Below the pieces are notes generated by a model. The model was not told where the DNA came from. It saw nothing but the letters and a program-made list of their open reading frames with translations, and did not search any database. DNA of 36,308 nucleotides from a virus: the IMG/VR virus record IMGVR_UViG_3300010318_000016, positions 1 through 36,308 of that record, one strand, 5' to 3'. Of the stretch, positions 15,894 to 23,687 are shown one piece after another (the first letter of the stretch is position 1; each line of letters starts with the position of its first letter). The translations under genes and the position numbers were made by a program.

Positions 15894-16124
15894 TTATTCT
15901 TCAATTTTGTCGTCTTCTTTAAAGAAATTTGTTAAGAATTTACCAACAACACCTAATAGTATTGACGATATAATCATTGATTTCAACTCGATAGTGGTAA
16001 AAATATCTTTTAGGTTGTCAAATTGCCACAACCCACCAATTGATAAGACTGTTGCTGACGCTAAAAGAGAGTCCCCAATTCTTCTCCATTTTTTAGGAGT
16101 CGGTTTCCAATAATTACTCATCAT
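15894..16124 (-). CDS. Holin-like two-span membrane protein
   Basis: 76 residues (MMSNYWKPTPKKWRRIGDSL..). A basic N-terminus precedes hydrophobic stretches at ~19-34 (LLASATVLSIGGLW) and ~46-66 (ELKSMIISSILLGVVGKFL), with an acidic tail KEDDKIEE. Size and topology fit a class II holin or a holin-like phage protein. TATTTAT is 18 nt before the first ATG; a second ATG follows at 16121. Confidence 0.7.
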   Translation of the reverse strand: MMSNYWKPTPKKWRRIGDSLLASATVLSIGGLWQFDNLKDIFTTIELKSMIISSILLGVVGKFLTNFFKEDDKIEE

Positions 16125-16142
16125 ATTTTTTTACCTTTACTT

Positions 16143-16149
16143 ATAAATA
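16143..16149 (-). promoter_or_regulatory. TATTTAT late-type promoter candidate
   Basis: TATTTAT 18 nt before the ATG at 16124. Confidence 0.4.
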
Positions 16150-16164
16150 TTTTAACATGTCTTA

Positions 16165-16299
16165 TTATCTTCCTTGACCTCGATATTTTTTTGGTTTCTC
16201 CTCTTTAGGTCCAAATTTCTTTTTTAATTTACCAACACTTTTTTTACCGAATGATGTTTTCATCGAATTAGATGAACTTAATTTACTTCCTTTAGCCAT
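16165..16299 (-). CDS. 44-residue strongly basic protein
   Basis: MAKGSKLSSSNSMKTSFGKK and onward to ..KKYRGQGR, 44 residues, about one third Lys or Arg and no acidic patch except EE. It is too short for most gene finders but has a clean start and coherent composition. A nucleic-acid-binding or DNA-condensing role is likely from charge only. TATTTAT lies 34 nt upstream (16334-16340). Confidence 0.65.
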   Translation of the reverse strand: MAKGSKLSSSNSMKTSFGKKSVGKLKKKFGPKEEKPKKYRGQGR

Positions 16300-16351
16300 T
16301 TTAATATTTTAATTTATTGTTTATTTACACCAAATAAATATAAATTTAATT

Positions 16352-16384
16352 AAAAAAAAAGTGGGGATAAAATCCCCACTTTTT
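16352..16384. terminator. Bidirectional terminator
   Basis: AAGTGGGGAT/ATCCCCACTT perfect arms with A9 and T5 flanks. It probably ends the leftward 16459-16659 transcript. A smaller hairpin CTCTC/GAGAG lies at about 16399-16413. Confidence 0.85.
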
Positions 16385-16458
16385 CATATATATAAAGGCT
16401 CTCGCAATGAGAGTGATAGTTATTATAAATATATCACTTTTTCTAAAAAATCAATGTT

Positions 16459-16659
16459 TTAATGCCACCCACCAATAATTTTTTGTAAATCAAACATCAT
16501 TGATTTCATATCAGTATTCATGTTTTTTGGTGAGATTTTTTTAAGTTGCTCCATTGAGTCAAACATTTTTAATCCGTATTTTTTCCACCATCGATTAACC
16601 ATGTAAGTCATTGTAATTAAAACTACTACTAAAATTGTTAAAATAATATTTAGGTACAT
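16459..16659 (-). CDS. Small membrane-anchored protein
   Basis: 66 residues with one N-terminal membrane span at 3-21 (LNIILTILVVVLITMTYMV), then a basic turn (NRWWKKYGLKMFD) and a soluble helical tail ending IIGGWH. It is likely an inner-membrane anchor with a cytoplasmic tail. No family is named. Confidence 0.65.
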   Translation of the reverse strand: MYLNIILTILVVVLITMTYMVNRWWKKYGLKMFDSMEQLKKISPKNMNTDMKSMMFDLQKIIGGWH

Positions 16660-16742
16660 ATATTTTTTTTATTAAGTATACACAATAATAACCCACATGT
16701 CAAATAGATTGATTAAGTTATTTTTTAAATTATATTTAAATT

Positions 16743-17012
16743 ATGAAAAAATGTTTAGAGGTTTTACTTAACAAAATTTTTAAAAAAGATTTAGAATTAC
16801 TTTTTGGTAATGGTAGTATAATCCACGTTAATAGTTGTAAATACTCAACTAACAATCTAACATTTGTAATTGATTGCAAAATTTTAGTTTCAGATGTTAA
16901 ATTAACAGAAGAAGTCTATCCCGACGGTTTAATTATTTTGGTTGAAGACTCTTGGAAATATATGGGTTTTGATGAAAAGATATCGGTTATAACCTCAATT
17001 GACCTTCTTTAG
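16743..17012 (+). CDS. Hypothetical protein
   Basis: 89 residues (MKKCLEVLLNKIFKKDLELL..), a helix followed by beta-rich sequence with LTFVIDCKILVSDVKLTEEV and EDSWKYMGFDEKI. It is compact and soluble. It overlaps the convergent 16987-17181 gene by 26 bp. No function is recognised. Confidence 0.7.
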   Translation: MKKCLEVLLNKIFKKDLELLFGNGSIIHVNSCKYSTNNLTFVIDCKILVSDVKLTEEVYPDGLIILVEDSWKYMGFDEKISVITSIDLL

Positions 17013-17181
17013 AAATCAATCCGTTATTCACATATTGATAATAAACACTTTCAACAACAGAAATCCTATCCATTTCATTTTTATCTAAAAGTTTTGAGGT
17101 AACCTCCGTACTGAATTCATTAAAGACTCCACTAATGTGAGCAGCCCAATACAATTCTTCAATAATTTCTTCGTTAGTCAT
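16987..17181 (-). CDS. Small helical hypothetical protein
   Basis: 64 residues, MTNEEIIEELYWAAHISGVF.., helical and acidic. It has both element types upstream: TATTTAT at 17206-17212 (24 nt from the ATG) and TATATTTG at 17224-17231. Function is unknown. Confidence 0.65.
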   Translation of the reverse strand: MTNEEIIEELYWAAHISGVFNEFSTEVTSKLLDKNEMDRISVVESVYYQYVNNGLISKEGQLRL

Positions 17182-17223
17182 TATACCAAAGTTTAAATGT
17201 GTTCAATAAATATCACTTAAATA

Positions 17224-17231
17224 CAAATATA
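17224..17231 (-). promoter_or_regulatory. Host-type -7 box TATATTTG
   Basis: TATATTTG on the minus strand 42 nt before the ATG at 17181; no TTG at the right spacing. Confidence 0.4.
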
Positions 17232-17286
17232 CGAAAAAGTATTTGATTATTCGAGTGATTATACTTAAACTTATAAAAAAAATATT

Positions 17287-17712
17287 ATGAAACAAATTGA
17301 AAATGGTGATAGTGTTAAAGTTCACTACACAGGAAAATTAGAGGACGGTACAATTTTTGACTCGTCTATGGTTGAAGGTAGAGAGCCTTTAGAAGTCGTA
17401 TTGGGTAACAATATGTTGATTAAAGGTTTCGAGAATGGTCTTATGGGATTAACTGAGGGTGAAACTAAGACTATTGAAATTGAACCTTCCGATGCTTATG
17501 GTGAATATACCGAAGAAATGATTAATGAAATTCCAAGAGCTCAAGTACCTGAAAATGTACAGGTTGGTGAAAGACTCCAAGGAATGAGTCCAATGGGTCC
17601 AATCAATGTTCATGTTATTGAAGTTAAAGATGACACTGTAGTGATTGATGCAAACCATCCTTTGGCAGGTAAAAAATTGACTTTTGAAGTAGAAGTTATT
17701 AGTGTTAATTAA
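17287..17712 (+). CDS. FKBP-type peptidyl-prolyl isomerase (SlyD-like)
   Basis: 141 residues. VKVHYTGKLEDGTIFDSS at 10-27 and LIKGFENGLMGLTEGETKTI at 44-63 are FKBP signatures; an insert-in-flap domain follows (YGEYTEEMINEIPRAQVPEN) and the last strand ends ANHPLAGKKLTFEVEVISVN, as in SlyD. The His-rich metal tail of SlyD is absent. It speeds proline isomerisation and acts as a cytoplasmic chaperone. With DnaK and ClpP it makes a protein-quality set carried by the phage. It starts a rightward run with 17725 and 18045. Confidence 0.93.
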   Translation: MKQIENGDSVKVHYTGKLEDGTIFDSSMVEGREPLEVVLGNNMLIKGFENGLMGLTEGETKTIEIEPSDAYGEYTEEMINEIPRAQVPENVQVGERLQGMSPMGPINVHVIEVKDDTVVIDANHPLAGKKLTFEVEVISVN

Positions 17713-17724
17713 AAACAAATAAAA

Positions 17725-18039
17725 ATGGAAGAGAAATTAAAATTAATTAAAGAAAAACTTAAATCTATTTTTAAACATACCTTAATTTATTTGATTATAG
17801 TATTTGCGGTAATATCGTCATTCTTTGTTGGTATTTATTACAATGAGGTAACAAAAAAAGAAAAAAAATATGAGGTTACCAAGATTATTAAGGATGAGGT
17901 TAGTTTAGCTATTGACGAAAATAGTAATTTAATCATTATAGAAAATAAAACAGGTGATTATACAATTTATGAAGATTCTGTTGGGGTTTCTATCTTTAGA
18001 TTATACGCTAAAAACGTCTGGGGACAACATAAACAATAG
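17725..18039 (+). CDS. Membrane-anchored hypothetical protein
   Basis: 104 residues. A Lys-rich N-terminus (MEEKLKLIKEKLKSIFKHT) precedes one span at ~19-39 (LIYLIIVFAVISSFFVGIYY) and a small soluble, beta-rich domain after it (VSLAIDENSNLIIIENKTGD). It lies 12 nt after the FKBP gene and 5 nt before the transglycosylase. The arrangement may be a spanin- or lysis-accessory-like membrane factor, which I cannot confirm. Confidence 0.65.
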   Translation: MEEKLKLIKEKLKSIFKHTLIYLIIVFAVISSFFVGIYYNEVTKKEKKYEVTKIIKDEVSLAIDENSNLIIIENKTGDYTIYEDSVGVSIFRLYAKNVWGQHKQ

Positions 18040-18044
18040 ACATT

Positions 18045-18599
18045 ATGAAAGTTAAACACATTTTTTTATTTGTAGTTTTATTACTCTCAACTTTAGTTGT
18101 GGTAAGTCATTTTAATATTACTACAATTTTTAAATGTGATAATAATGAAGTGGTGATAGGTGGGTCAGGTGGTTATCCAAAATCACCTGTATCACTTAAA
18201 ATGTACGATTTACTTGAGAAGTATAGTTCTGAGTACGATGTCCCAAGATATATTGCTTACAACGTGGCTTTTTTAGAAACTAGATATCAAGGGCCATTTG
18301 ATTGGTCATATGACCCATATTTAACCTCAAGTGCAGGGGCTGTAGGACCAATGCAAATTATGCCTTCAACAGCAAATTATATTAATAAGAGAAAAATTAA
18401 CAAAGAAACTCTTAAAAACGATTTAGAATTGAACATTGAGACGAGTATGAAGTTGTTGAGTAAACTTTACGAAAGGTATGAAAATTGGGGGGTTGTTTGT
18501 GGTTGTTACAATACTGGTAGACCAATAGTTAATGGGTACGCGGTTTTCTGTTCAAGTAATAAAAATTATAGAGATAATTGGATTTACGTAGAAAATTAA
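18045..18599 (+). CDS. Lytic transglycosylase, SLT domain, membrane-anchored
   Basis: 184 residues. Residues 1-22 are a signal anchor (IFLFVVLLLSTLVVVSHF). Residues ~50-175 are an SLT domain: catalytic Glu78 in NVAFLETRY, GAVGPMQIMPSTAN at 98-111 and VVCGCYNTGRP near 154-164 (family: A-x-A-Y-N-x-G). It cleaves the MurNAc-GlcNAc bond to give 1,6-anhydro ends on the periplasmic side. It sits among genes for lysis or entry but lacks a leader of the type seen in 19049-19876. Confidence 0.9.
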   Translation: MKVKHIFLFVVLLLSTLVVVSHFNITTIFKCDNNEVVIGGSGGYPKSPVSLKMYDLLEKYSSEYDVPRYIAYNVAFLETRYQGPFDWSYDPYLTSSAGAVGPMQIMPSTANYINKRKINKETLKNDLELNIETSMKLLSKLYERYENWGVVCGCYNTGRPIVNGYAVFCSSNKNYRDNWIYVEN

Positions 18600-18989
18600 T
18601 TATTCGTACATTTTAGGTAATTTTTTTGGGTTAACCTTCTCAAAAGTTTTAACTAACGAACCAGCTTTAGAATTAGCCTCATCTTCGATAGGACCCCCAA
18701 TATCGGGTCCTTTTTCTTTGTTAGAAACACTGAATTGGTGTTCATGTACCCATTCATGTGCTAAAGTTCTACAAATATCTCTATTCATCCTATTTTTAGA
18801 TAGGACTTTTAACTCATGTTTGTTGTTACGGCTACCAGTAGACATACCCTCTTTTTTATTACCTAAAAACATGATTGTGATGTCTTCTTTAAGAGGTAAC
18901 TCATTTTGTAAGAATTTAATAAAATTATTAAAAAACTCGTGGTCTTTATGTTTTATACCAGAATGGATATGTTTTACGGTGACTTTCAT
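18600..18989 (-). CDS. Small HExxH zinc peptidase-like protein
   Basis: 129 residues. TLAHEWVHEHQF at 75-86 gives HEWVH (His78, Glu79, His82). GGPIEDEANSKAG at 98-110 supplies Glu102 or Glu104 as a possible third ligand, as in minimal gluzincins. The N-terminus is a short beta-rich region (MKVTVKHIHSGIKHKDHEFF). It abuts the transglycosylase stop. TATTTAT is 4 nt before the ATG. This is the second HExxH protein in the window; its substrate is unknown. Confidence 0.78.
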   Translation of the reverse strand: MKVTVKHIHSGIKHKDHEFFNNFIKFLQNELPLKEDITIMFLGNKKEGMSTGSRNNKHELKVLSKNRMNRDICRTLAHEWVHEHQFSVSNKEKGPDIGGPIEDEANSKAGSLVKTFEKVNPKKLPKMYE

Positions 18990-18993
18990 AATG

Positions 18994-19000
18994 ATAAATA
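18994..19000 (-). promoter_or_regulatory. TATTTAT late-type promoter candidate
   Basis: TATTTAT 4 nt before the ATG at 18989. Confidence 0.45.
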
Positions 19001-19025
19001 TATTTAACTTATTTAATAAGTAAGA

Positions 19026-19032
19026 TATTTAT
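19026..19032 (+). promoter_or_regulatory. TATTTAT late-type promoter candidate
   Basis: TATTTAT 16 nt before the ATG at 19049, divergent from the element at 18994. Confidence 0.4.
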
Positions 19033-19048
19033 TTAAAAAGTATAATTT

Positions 19049-19876
19049 ATGCGTAAAAAATTAATAATCACCGAAGAGGAAAAAAACGACATCAGGGGTT
19101 TATATGGACTTGAGAACGAAAATAACCCTTTGGCGTTATTATTAAAGGCCGCCTTGGGTGTTAAATCTGATAATAAAACAGATGACGTTAGTAACACCAA
19201 TAAGAAAGATTCATCTTTAGATTTCAATACTTCAAATCTAACAACTGGAAATGTTGAATTAAAAGGAAACTTTAATAGTGAACAAGAAAAAGTTATTAAA
19301 TTGATTATAGACGAAATGGAAAAACAAGGGATTAAAGACCCTTTAGCCCAAATTGGTATTCTTTCAGTAATTGATAAAGAAAGTGGTTTTAGAACCTATA
19401 AAGAGATTGGGTATGGTGGTACTTCAGATAGTAGAATTGAAAGTGTTTTTGGTAAGAGAGGAACTAAATGTAAACACCTAAAAAAAGATAACCCTAAGTT
19501 TTTTGATTGTGTTTATGGAAAAGACTCAGGTGTTAGATTAGGTAACGACCAACCAGGTGACGGATGGAAATATGTTGGTAGAGGTCTGAATGGTATTACA
19601 GGTAAAGCAAACTATAGAAAATATGGTAATATGATTGGTGTTGATTTAGTAGGTAATCCTGAACAAGCGGAGGACCCTAGAACTGCCGCAAAAATAGCTA
19701 TCGCATTTTTTACTAAAGGTAAACCATCATCTTCTTTCCCTAAATTTAATAGTAAAGAAGATTCTGTTAATTATTTTGCAGATTTAAATGCTGGGAGAGC
19801 CAATTCCAAATTCGGTAGAACTGCTGCTATAGCATCATCAAGTAAGTTTGATGTTGATTATTCTAACTTAGCTTAA
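19049..19876 (+). CDS. Leader-bearing GH19-type chitinase/peptidoglycan hydrolase
   Basis: 275 residues. Residues 1-22 are a leader (MRKKLIITEEEKNDIRGLYG). Residues 23-75 are a polar spacer (K, N, T, S, D). The catalytic domain at ~78-260 has the GH19 pattern: VIDKESGFRTYKEIGYGG at 107-124 with Glu111 as likely acid, and WKYVGRGLNGITGKANYRKY at 173-192 (family: Y-x-G-R-G-x-x-Q-x-T-x-x-x-N-Y). Phage GH19 proteins cut peptidoglycan glycan strands. There is no signal peptide. If the leader targets proteins to the virion, this would be a virion-associated lysin rather than an endolysin. Confidence 0.87.
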   Translation: MRKKLIITEEEKNDIRGLYGLENENNPLALLLKAALGVKSDNKTDDVSNTNKKDSSLDFNTSNLTTGNVELKGNFNSEQEKVIKLIIDEMEKQGIKDPLAQIGILSVIDKESGFRTYKEIGYGGTSDSRIESVFGKRGTKCKHLKKDNPKFFDCVYGKDSGVRLGNDQPGDGWKYVGRGLNGITGKANYRKYGNMIGVDLVGNPEQAEDPRTAAKIAIAFFTKGKPSSSFPKFNSKEDSVNYFADLNAGRANSKFGRTAAIASSSKFDVDYSNLA

Positions 19877-20596
19877 GTATTTTGACATATTAATTGCCGC
19901 TTGTAAAGCGTCGTCTAAATTTTCTATCACTTTTTTACCTCTACGTTTGAATGGTATAACACTAGTAATACCGTCTAAAAATAACCATTCTTGGTCAAAT
20001 TCATCACCTTTTTGATAAGTTTTGGTAAATTTTTTAACATACCCATCCCATTCTTCTTCAGGATAATCTTCCTTTTTAGGGACATAGTTTTCATCAAACA
20101 ATCTATCACCTATTTGAAACAAATTACCTCCTCGATGTGAGTACCCATAATAACCTTTAACACCATCTATACCACTAAGAACTGTCTTATAACCATATGC
20201 GGTTCTCCATACAATCGCAACACCACGAGGATATTCATCACACACGGTCATACCATTTTTAAAGTACCACCAAGCTTCCTCAATACTACCAATATAGGTA
20301 CCATCTTGACTTAAGAATGAGTTATATAAAGTGTGTTCATTATTAGGACCAAACTTATGCTCACCAATCTTACCATCGGTGTACATTTGTATAAGTTCTA
20401 GTTTTACAGGGTCAATCTCTTGACCAAAACCGTCCTCAGTCTTTACATAATTAATTTTAAGTCTACTAACTAATTTAGTAAAACCAAGATTCAAATGAAC
20501 CTTATTTAGTTTATTAGCCCCACTTGAATAATGAGGATTTTTCTCAAATTTCAATCTAAGTTTACCTTTATATGGTGTTTGGTTTTTAATAAACAT
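19868..20596 (-). CDS. Hypothetical protein, end of ThyA operon
   Basis: 242 residues starting MFIKNQTPYKGKLRLKFEKN. It is Tyr-, Gly- and Trp-rich with HRGGNLFQIGDRLFDENYVP and an acidic-basic C-terminus. It overlaps the convergent GH19 gene by 9 bp and follows 20598-21122 with 1 nt between. No family is recognised. It may be part of an operon reaching back to thyA. Confidence 0.75.
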   Translation of the reverse strand: MFIKNQTPYKGKLRLKFEKNPHYSSGANKLNKVHLNLGFTKLVSRLKINYVKTEDGFGQEIDPVKLELIQMYTDGKIGEHKFGPNNEHTLYNSFLSQDGTYIGSIEEAWWYFKNGMTVCDEYPRGVAIVWRTAYGYKTVLSGIDGVKGYYGYSHRGGNLFQIGDRLFDENYVPKKEDYPEEEWDGYVKKFTKTYQKGDEFDQEWLFLDGITSVIPFKRRGKKVIENLDDALQAAINMSKYLS

Positions 20597-20597
20597 A

Positions 20598-21122
20598 TTA
20601 ATTTAAATAAAAAGTATATCCTTTACTCCAGTAGTCACCATAATCACGGAATTGCGATAAATCCACATTGTTATATTTTAACCCAGTCATTAGTTCAATA
20701 ACTTCACCAACACTAACAATAATTGGTTCCAAATGTTTGGGGTCAAAATCCTCCTCAATATCTAGGTCATAAATCATAGGAGTCCCTTTAATATAATCTT
20801 CAACAAGAAGAGTGTTTGGGTCTTCAAACAAATATTCAACATCCTCTGTTTGAAGGTTTAGATTGTCGTCAGACTCCCAAATTTTGTCACCGTTTTCGTT
20901 GTAAACTCTAATACTCAACAAATATGGGTTTGGGTATAACCCTAAAACAACTTCATCAGTATCCAAGAAGTCATCAACTTCTAAGATATTACAAATTTCC
21001 GTTACATCCATCCCATCATCAACAACATCACCATCAACAAGTTGTTGTTTTTGGTCATCAGTAAGGTTAAATACATAAACCTCACCACCTTTACCACTTA
21101 CTTCAATTTTATACTTTTTCAT
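20598..21122 (-). CDS. Acidic hypothetical protein
   Basis: 174 residues (MKKYKIEVSGKGGEVYVFNL..), with N-terminal beta strands and a KGGEVYVF turn, then an acidic middle (DDGMDVTEICNILEVDDFLD) and a C-terminal Tyr-rich end. It is soluble with no motif known. It lies in a tightly spaced leftward operon with ThyA. Confidence 0.72.
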   Translation of the reverse strand: MKKYKIEVSGKGGEVYVFNLTDDQKQQLVDGDVVDDGMDVTEICNILEVDDFLDTDEVVLGLYPNPYLLSIRVYNENGDKIWESDDNLNLQTEDVEYLFEDPNTLLVEDYIKGTPMIYDLDIEEDFDPKHLEPIIVSVGEVIELMTGLKYNNVDLSQFRDYGDYWSKGYTFYLN

Positions 21123-21124
21123 TT

Positions 21125-21316
21125 TTATAGTTGATTACAAAGTTCTTTACAAATTTCATACTCCTCAATTTTTTCAAAATATGGTAATATATGATTTATC
21201 ATCATAATTTTATCGTCATTTGAATATCCTTCAAATTGAAAGTTATCATCTTTCATAGTTTGATACATATTCCACATCGATTTATCTAAAATTTCGGTAT
21301 CTAAAATCTCTTTCAT
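21125..21316 (-). CDS. Small helical hypothetical protein
   Basis: 63 residues, MKEILDTEILDKSMWNMYQT.., helical, with two Cys near the end. It lies 5 nt after thyA and 2 nt before the next gene. No function is recognised. Confidence 0.65.
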   Translation of the reverse strand: MKEILDTEILDKSMWNMYQTMKDDNFQFEGYSNDDKIMMINHILPYFEKIEEYEICKELCNQL

Positions 21317-21321
21317 AACTT

Positions 21322-22533
21322 TTAATTTGATAATGGTGCTTTAATTGTTGGATGTGATTGATAATCTTTCAATGTAAAATCACTCACCACATAAGATTCA
21401 ATACTTGGTCTTGACCCTTCATAAGTTGGGAACTGATTTAATGTTGGTAACTCAAATGGTTCTCTACCAATCTGTTCTTTTGCTTGTTCAATATGATTTA
21501 AGTATAAGTGAGTATCACCCAAGTTTCCAATCAATTGGTCAGGAACCATATTCACTTCTTTAGCTAAGATAGTAAGTAATAGTCCGTAAGAAGCAATGTT
21601 GAATGGTAAACCTAAGAATGTATCTACTGAACGTTGATTCCACATTAAAGAAATTGCTCTACGTGGAATACCATAAGAATCCATGTGTTCGTGAAAATAA
21701 TCTGTTGAACGATTCATTGGTACTCGTGAACCATTGTATATATCAATACGTTCATCTAAATTCAACTCTCTTGTATAAACTTGAAATCCGTAATGACAGG
21801 GTGGTAAAACCATTTGGTCTAATTCACCTACATTCCAAGCATTAACCATCAATCGTCTTGAGTCAGGATTTGTTTTAAGGTCGTTGATTAGGTTTTGGAT
21901 TTGGTCTATACCTACTAAATAATGTTCACGTCCTTCAGTACCATATACTACTTTTAAGATGTCATGTTGTCCTTCGTGAAACCCTTTCCAATCTCTCCAT
22001 TGCTTACCATACACGGGCCCGAGTTCACCCCACTTCTTAGCAAACTCATCATCGGTTTTGATTTTGTTGATGAACTCTTCTTGTGTTAAATAAAAGAAAG
22101 GTTTCTCGGCTTTACCCTCTAAATAAGCATTTATTTGCCCTATCTTATATTCCTTTGATGTGTTTTCTAGCAATGGATAACCCCAACATTGGTCATTGTG
22201 TCCTTTTGCTAATTCTTCACCATTAAAATTATTTGAGTCAACTTCAAATTGTCTACACCAATTCTTATAAGCGTCCCCATCCCAAATATGACAATTATTA
22301 TCAACTAAGTATTTGATATTTGTATCACCTCTTAAAAACCATAGTAGTTCTGTCACCATAGTTTTCCAAGCCATCTTCTTGGTAGTAAGTACTGGAAAAC
22401 CATCTTGCATATTATGACGAATGGTATAACCAAAAATACTTTTGGTTCCTGTACCTGTTCGGTCTTTCTTTTCAACTCCGTAATCTAAAATAGTTTGGAG
22501 TAATTCTTGGTATTGTTTATCTAGTTTGTTCAT
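21322..22533 (-). CDS. thyA: Thymidylate synthase ThyA with insertions
   Basis: 403 residues from the ATG at 22533; an in-frame TTG at 22542 gives three more. Key parts are present: KKDRTGTGTKSIFGYTIR (phosphate Arg), TELLWFLRGDTNIKYL, GPVYGKQWRDW, DSRRLMVNAWNV, VLPPCHYGFQVY with the catalytic Cys, GLPFNIASYGLLLTI and DTHLYLNHIEQ. It methylates dUMP to dTMP with methylene-tetrahydrofolate. Usual length is ~264-300. Extra sequence lies after HIWDGDAYKNW (~80 residues), after KQWRDW (~20) and after QVYTREL (~35). It heads a leftward operon. Confidence 0.95.
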   Translation of the reverse strand: MNKLDKQYQELLQTILDYGVEKKDRTGTGTKSIFGYTIRHNMQDGFPVLTTKKMAWKTMVTELLWFLRGDTNIKYLVDNNCHIWDGDAYKNWCRQFEVDSNNFNGEELAKGHNDQCWGYPLLENTSKEYKIGQINAYLEGKAEKPFFYLTQEEFINKIKTDDEFAKKWGELGPVYGKQWRDWKGFHEGQHDILKVVYGTEGREHYLVGIDQIQNLINDLKTNPDSRRLMVNAWNVGELDQMVLPPCHYGFQVYTRELNLDERIDIYNGSRVPMNRSTDYFHEHMDSYGIPRRAISLMWNQRSVDTFLGLPFNIASYGLLLTILAKEVNMVPDQLIGNLGDTHLYLNHIEQAKEQIGREPFELPTLNQFPTYEGSRPSIESYVVSDFTLKDYQSHPTIKAPLSN

Positions 22534-22615
22534 AAATCCCAAATTGTTTTTCGTTTCTTTTTAAACTTATTTAAAATTAATTCAATAATGAATATTATCT
22601 TTTGAAATACCCTTC

Positions 22616-23014
22616 TCATCGTTGTTTAATCCATTTTCTATCCGAATTTAGTAAAAACTCACCAATAAAACAATCCTTTTTGTCCCAATCTTCAGGAGAA
22701 AGTAAAGAAAGGGTGTTAATACCCTTAAAATTATACAAAAAGTAACTTTTACCAACAATAGGGTCAAAAGAAATTTTAGATTCCCAAACCATAACCGAAT
22801 CGTTGTATTCTTGGTAAAGTTTTTGGATTTTTTCCACCAATTCGTCTTTTTCTCTCTCAAAAACGTCTAACATTTTCTTTGAGGATTCTTTTTTAACCAA
22901 ACCAACGTTGGGTAAATCAAACTTTGGTGCAGTTACATTAGTGGGATACGACTTTTTACTAGCATCGTACCCATTTTCTTCGCTCCATACTACTAAATCA
23001 GGTTTTTTCATCAT
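22616..23014 (-). CDS. DUF2452-like protein
   Basis: 132 residues. KPDLVVWSEENGYDASKKSY at 4-23, TNVTAPKFDLPNVG, a central coiled helix, then FDPIVGKSYFLYNFKG and LSLLSPEDWD..GEFLLNSDRKWI match my memory of DUF2452, a family common in Bacteroidota with no known function. The ATG overlaps the upstream stop as ATGA, so it is coupled to 23011-23253. It was probably acquired from a host. Confidence 0.8.
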   Translation of the reverse strand: MMKKPDLVVWSEENGYDASKKSYPTNVTAPKFDLPNVGLVKKESSKKMLDVFEREKDELVEKIQKLYQEYNDSVMVWESKISFDPIVGKSYFLYNFKGINTLSLLSPEDWDKKDCFIGEFLLNSDRKWIKQR

Positions 23015-23253
23015 ACATGGTATATTGAGAACTCGAATCCTGTAAAATCAGTGAAATAACTAGTTAATCCAATCTCTTTAGTGTCAGTACCGTTGAGCCT
23101 TACTCCAACAAAGACTGCAGGAGTATCTTTAACCCACTCACCAGACTCATTTAACTGATTTCTTTCCAATATTTCATAATTAACCACCTCTATTTTACCT
23201 TCGGGGTACAATTTCTCCAACATGGATTCAAATAATTCTCGTCTCACAATCAA
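23011..23253 (-). CDS. Small hypothetical protein, start uncertain
   Basis: 80 residues if it starts at TTG 23253 (MIVRRELFESMLEKLYPEGK); GTG at 23247 or ATG at 23223 are alternatives. It is beta-rich in the second half (PAVFVGVRLNGTDTKEIGLT). It is coupled to the DUF2452-like gene by a 4-bp overlap. No function is recognised. Confidence 0.6.
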   Translation of the reverse strand: MIVRRELFESMLEKLYPEGKIEVVNYEILERNQLNESGEWVKDTPAVFVGVRLNGTDTKEIGLTSYFTDFTGFEFSIYHV

Positions 23254-23299
23254 GTTTAGGTGAAATTTTAAGTTTTATCAATATTTTTGTACTAACCGC

Positions 23300-23330
23300 T
23301 TGTATTATCGGAAAAGATTTTCTAATTTTG
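23300..23330 (+). promoter_or_regulatory. Host-type promoter TTG-N20-TAATTTTG
   Basis: TTG 23300-23302, 20-nt spacer, TAATTTTG 23323-23330, 39 nt before the ATG at 23370. Confidence 0.7.
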
Positions 23331-23369
23331 TGGTGTAATCAATATTTTAATTAAAACAAAAAGAAAACT

Positions 23370-23606
23370 ATGGCAACAAAATCAGGAGGACGCGGTCGTT
23401 ACATCACTAAGGTTGGTTTTTACGACATTTATGCAAAAGACGCAATGAAAAAAGGTACTAATGGTAAAAAATCTGTATCATCAACAGAATATGTTGTTTA
23501 CCATTCAAAAAAAATTGTTGAGAAAGGATTAAAGACTAAGGATTTGGCGGTGACTAAAGCTATTGAGTTGTTAGGTGATAAATATAGGGCGGTTTATAGT
23601 CTTTAA
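23370..23606 (+). CDS. Small basic hypothetical protein
   Basis: 78 residues (MATKSGGRGRYITKVGFYDI..), Lys- and Gly-rich, with a C-terminal helix (DLAVTKAIELLGDKYRAVYS). It has its own host-type promoter and terminator, so it is a single-gene transcript, perhaps an early host-takeover factor. No family is recognised. Confidence 0.75.
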   Translation: MATKSGGRGRYITKVGFYDIYAKDAMKKGTNGKKSVSSTEYVVYHSKKIVEKGLKTKDLAVTKAIELLGDKYRAVYSL

Positions 23607-23610
23607 TATT

Positions 23611-23637
23611 AAAAAGTCGGTTTTCCGACTTTTTTTA
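23611..23637 (+). terminator. Rho-independent terminator
   Basis: AAAAAGTCGG/CCGACTTTTT with a TTTT loop and T7 in total. Confidence 0.9.
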
Positions 23638-23687
23638 TTTGAGATTATTTATTTTTTCACCTATATTTTATAAAAAAAATGATTAAT

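Noticed and set aside
15853-16113. Rightward 86-codon frame
   Set aside because: Runs through a terminator and is antisense to the holin-like 15894-16124.
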